Positions 18,865-19,126 of a stretch of 19,126 nt of DNA are shown here, in pieces. The notes below the pieces were generated by a model. The model searched no databases, was not told the origin of the DNA, and saw nothing but the letters and a program-made list of their open reading frames with translations. Position 1 is the first letter of the stretch; every line of letters starts with the position of its first letter. This DNA comes from Ophiostoma sp. CBS 140.51 (lineage: Eukaryota; Ascomycota; Sordariomycetes; Ophiostomatales; Ophiostomataceae): the NCBI GenBank assembly GCA_029298735.1, contig JANSLP010000477.1, forward strand, positions 1 through 19,126. Reading direction: 5' to 3'. Made by a program: the position numbers and the translations under genes.

Positions 18865-19126
18865 CCATTTTGAGGCTCCTATAACCTTTGTGTTGTATTT
18901 ACTGTTATTATGATTATTATTGTGTACAGTCTGCGAGGTCATCTACAAATCATTTTGATATTCTTATGGATTTTCAGAATGGATTGTATACCTTCCAGTT
19001 TTTCTTTCTTTTCAAAATAGGTCCGTAGGCCTTTGTGTACCTGGGAACTGCTTCTCAGTGTGAGGGCGATCCGTGACGTTCGTGCGGACATTTGCAACGG
19101 CTACCTAACAGTTGTATTGATAAGCC

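Overview
This window looks like nuclear chromosomal DNA from a filamentous ascomycete (Pezizomycotina). It has GC-rich coding exons with mostly C/G-ending codons, and short introns of about 50-90 nt with GTRNGT-like donors and CTRAY branch sites. Intergenic regions are 0.2-1.7 kb and more AT-rich, and there are no bacterial-type ribosome sites or operons. Close agreement with the TMS1/SERINC and complex I 24 kDa families as I know them from Sordariomycetes suggests that class. I cannot fix the order or genus from sequence alone.

Layout, left to right. An AT-rich gene-free stretch (1-856) carries four CCAAT boxes and leads into nuo24 (857-1975, +, three exons), the 24 kDa [2Fe-2S] subunit of mitochondrial complex I. 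It converges on an intronless kelch beta-propeller gene (2205-4175, -), with 229 bp between the stops. After a 1.3 kb gap come two minus-strand genes for membrane proteins of unassigned function. The first (5453-7723) has a large, sequon-rich extracytoplasmic domain. The second (9470-11121) has about six membrane segments, a CAG-encoded glutamine run and a small 3' exon that open-reading-frame searches miss. A four-exon MFS transporter of the nodulin-like type (12288-14299, -) is divergent from TMS1 (15482-17041, +), a serine-incorporator/SERINC family membrane protein. The shared 1.2 kb promoter region holds three CACGTG boxes with 12-bp-multiple spacing. The right end (17501-18864, +) holds an unrecognised gene interrupted by an in-frame TAG and by a frame change. 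The frame change could be a short intron or an indel.

The genes do not form an obvious pathway or metabolic cluster. They read as ordinary housekeeping and conserved-fungal genes, with four of the seven encoding integral or organellar membrane components. I reconstructed eight introns by hand; coordinates and phases are in the entries.

I see no convincing new defence or mobile system. The most unusual signals are: (1) short repeats in one orientation in nuo24 intron 1 and in the opposite orientation in intron 2, so the two introns could pair across exon 2; (2) the phased E-box array between the MFS gene and TMS1; (3) the interrupted right-end gene with an unassigned, faintly ADP-ribosyltransferase-like C-terminal part; (4) a pair of hairpins in the gap at 11.8 kb.
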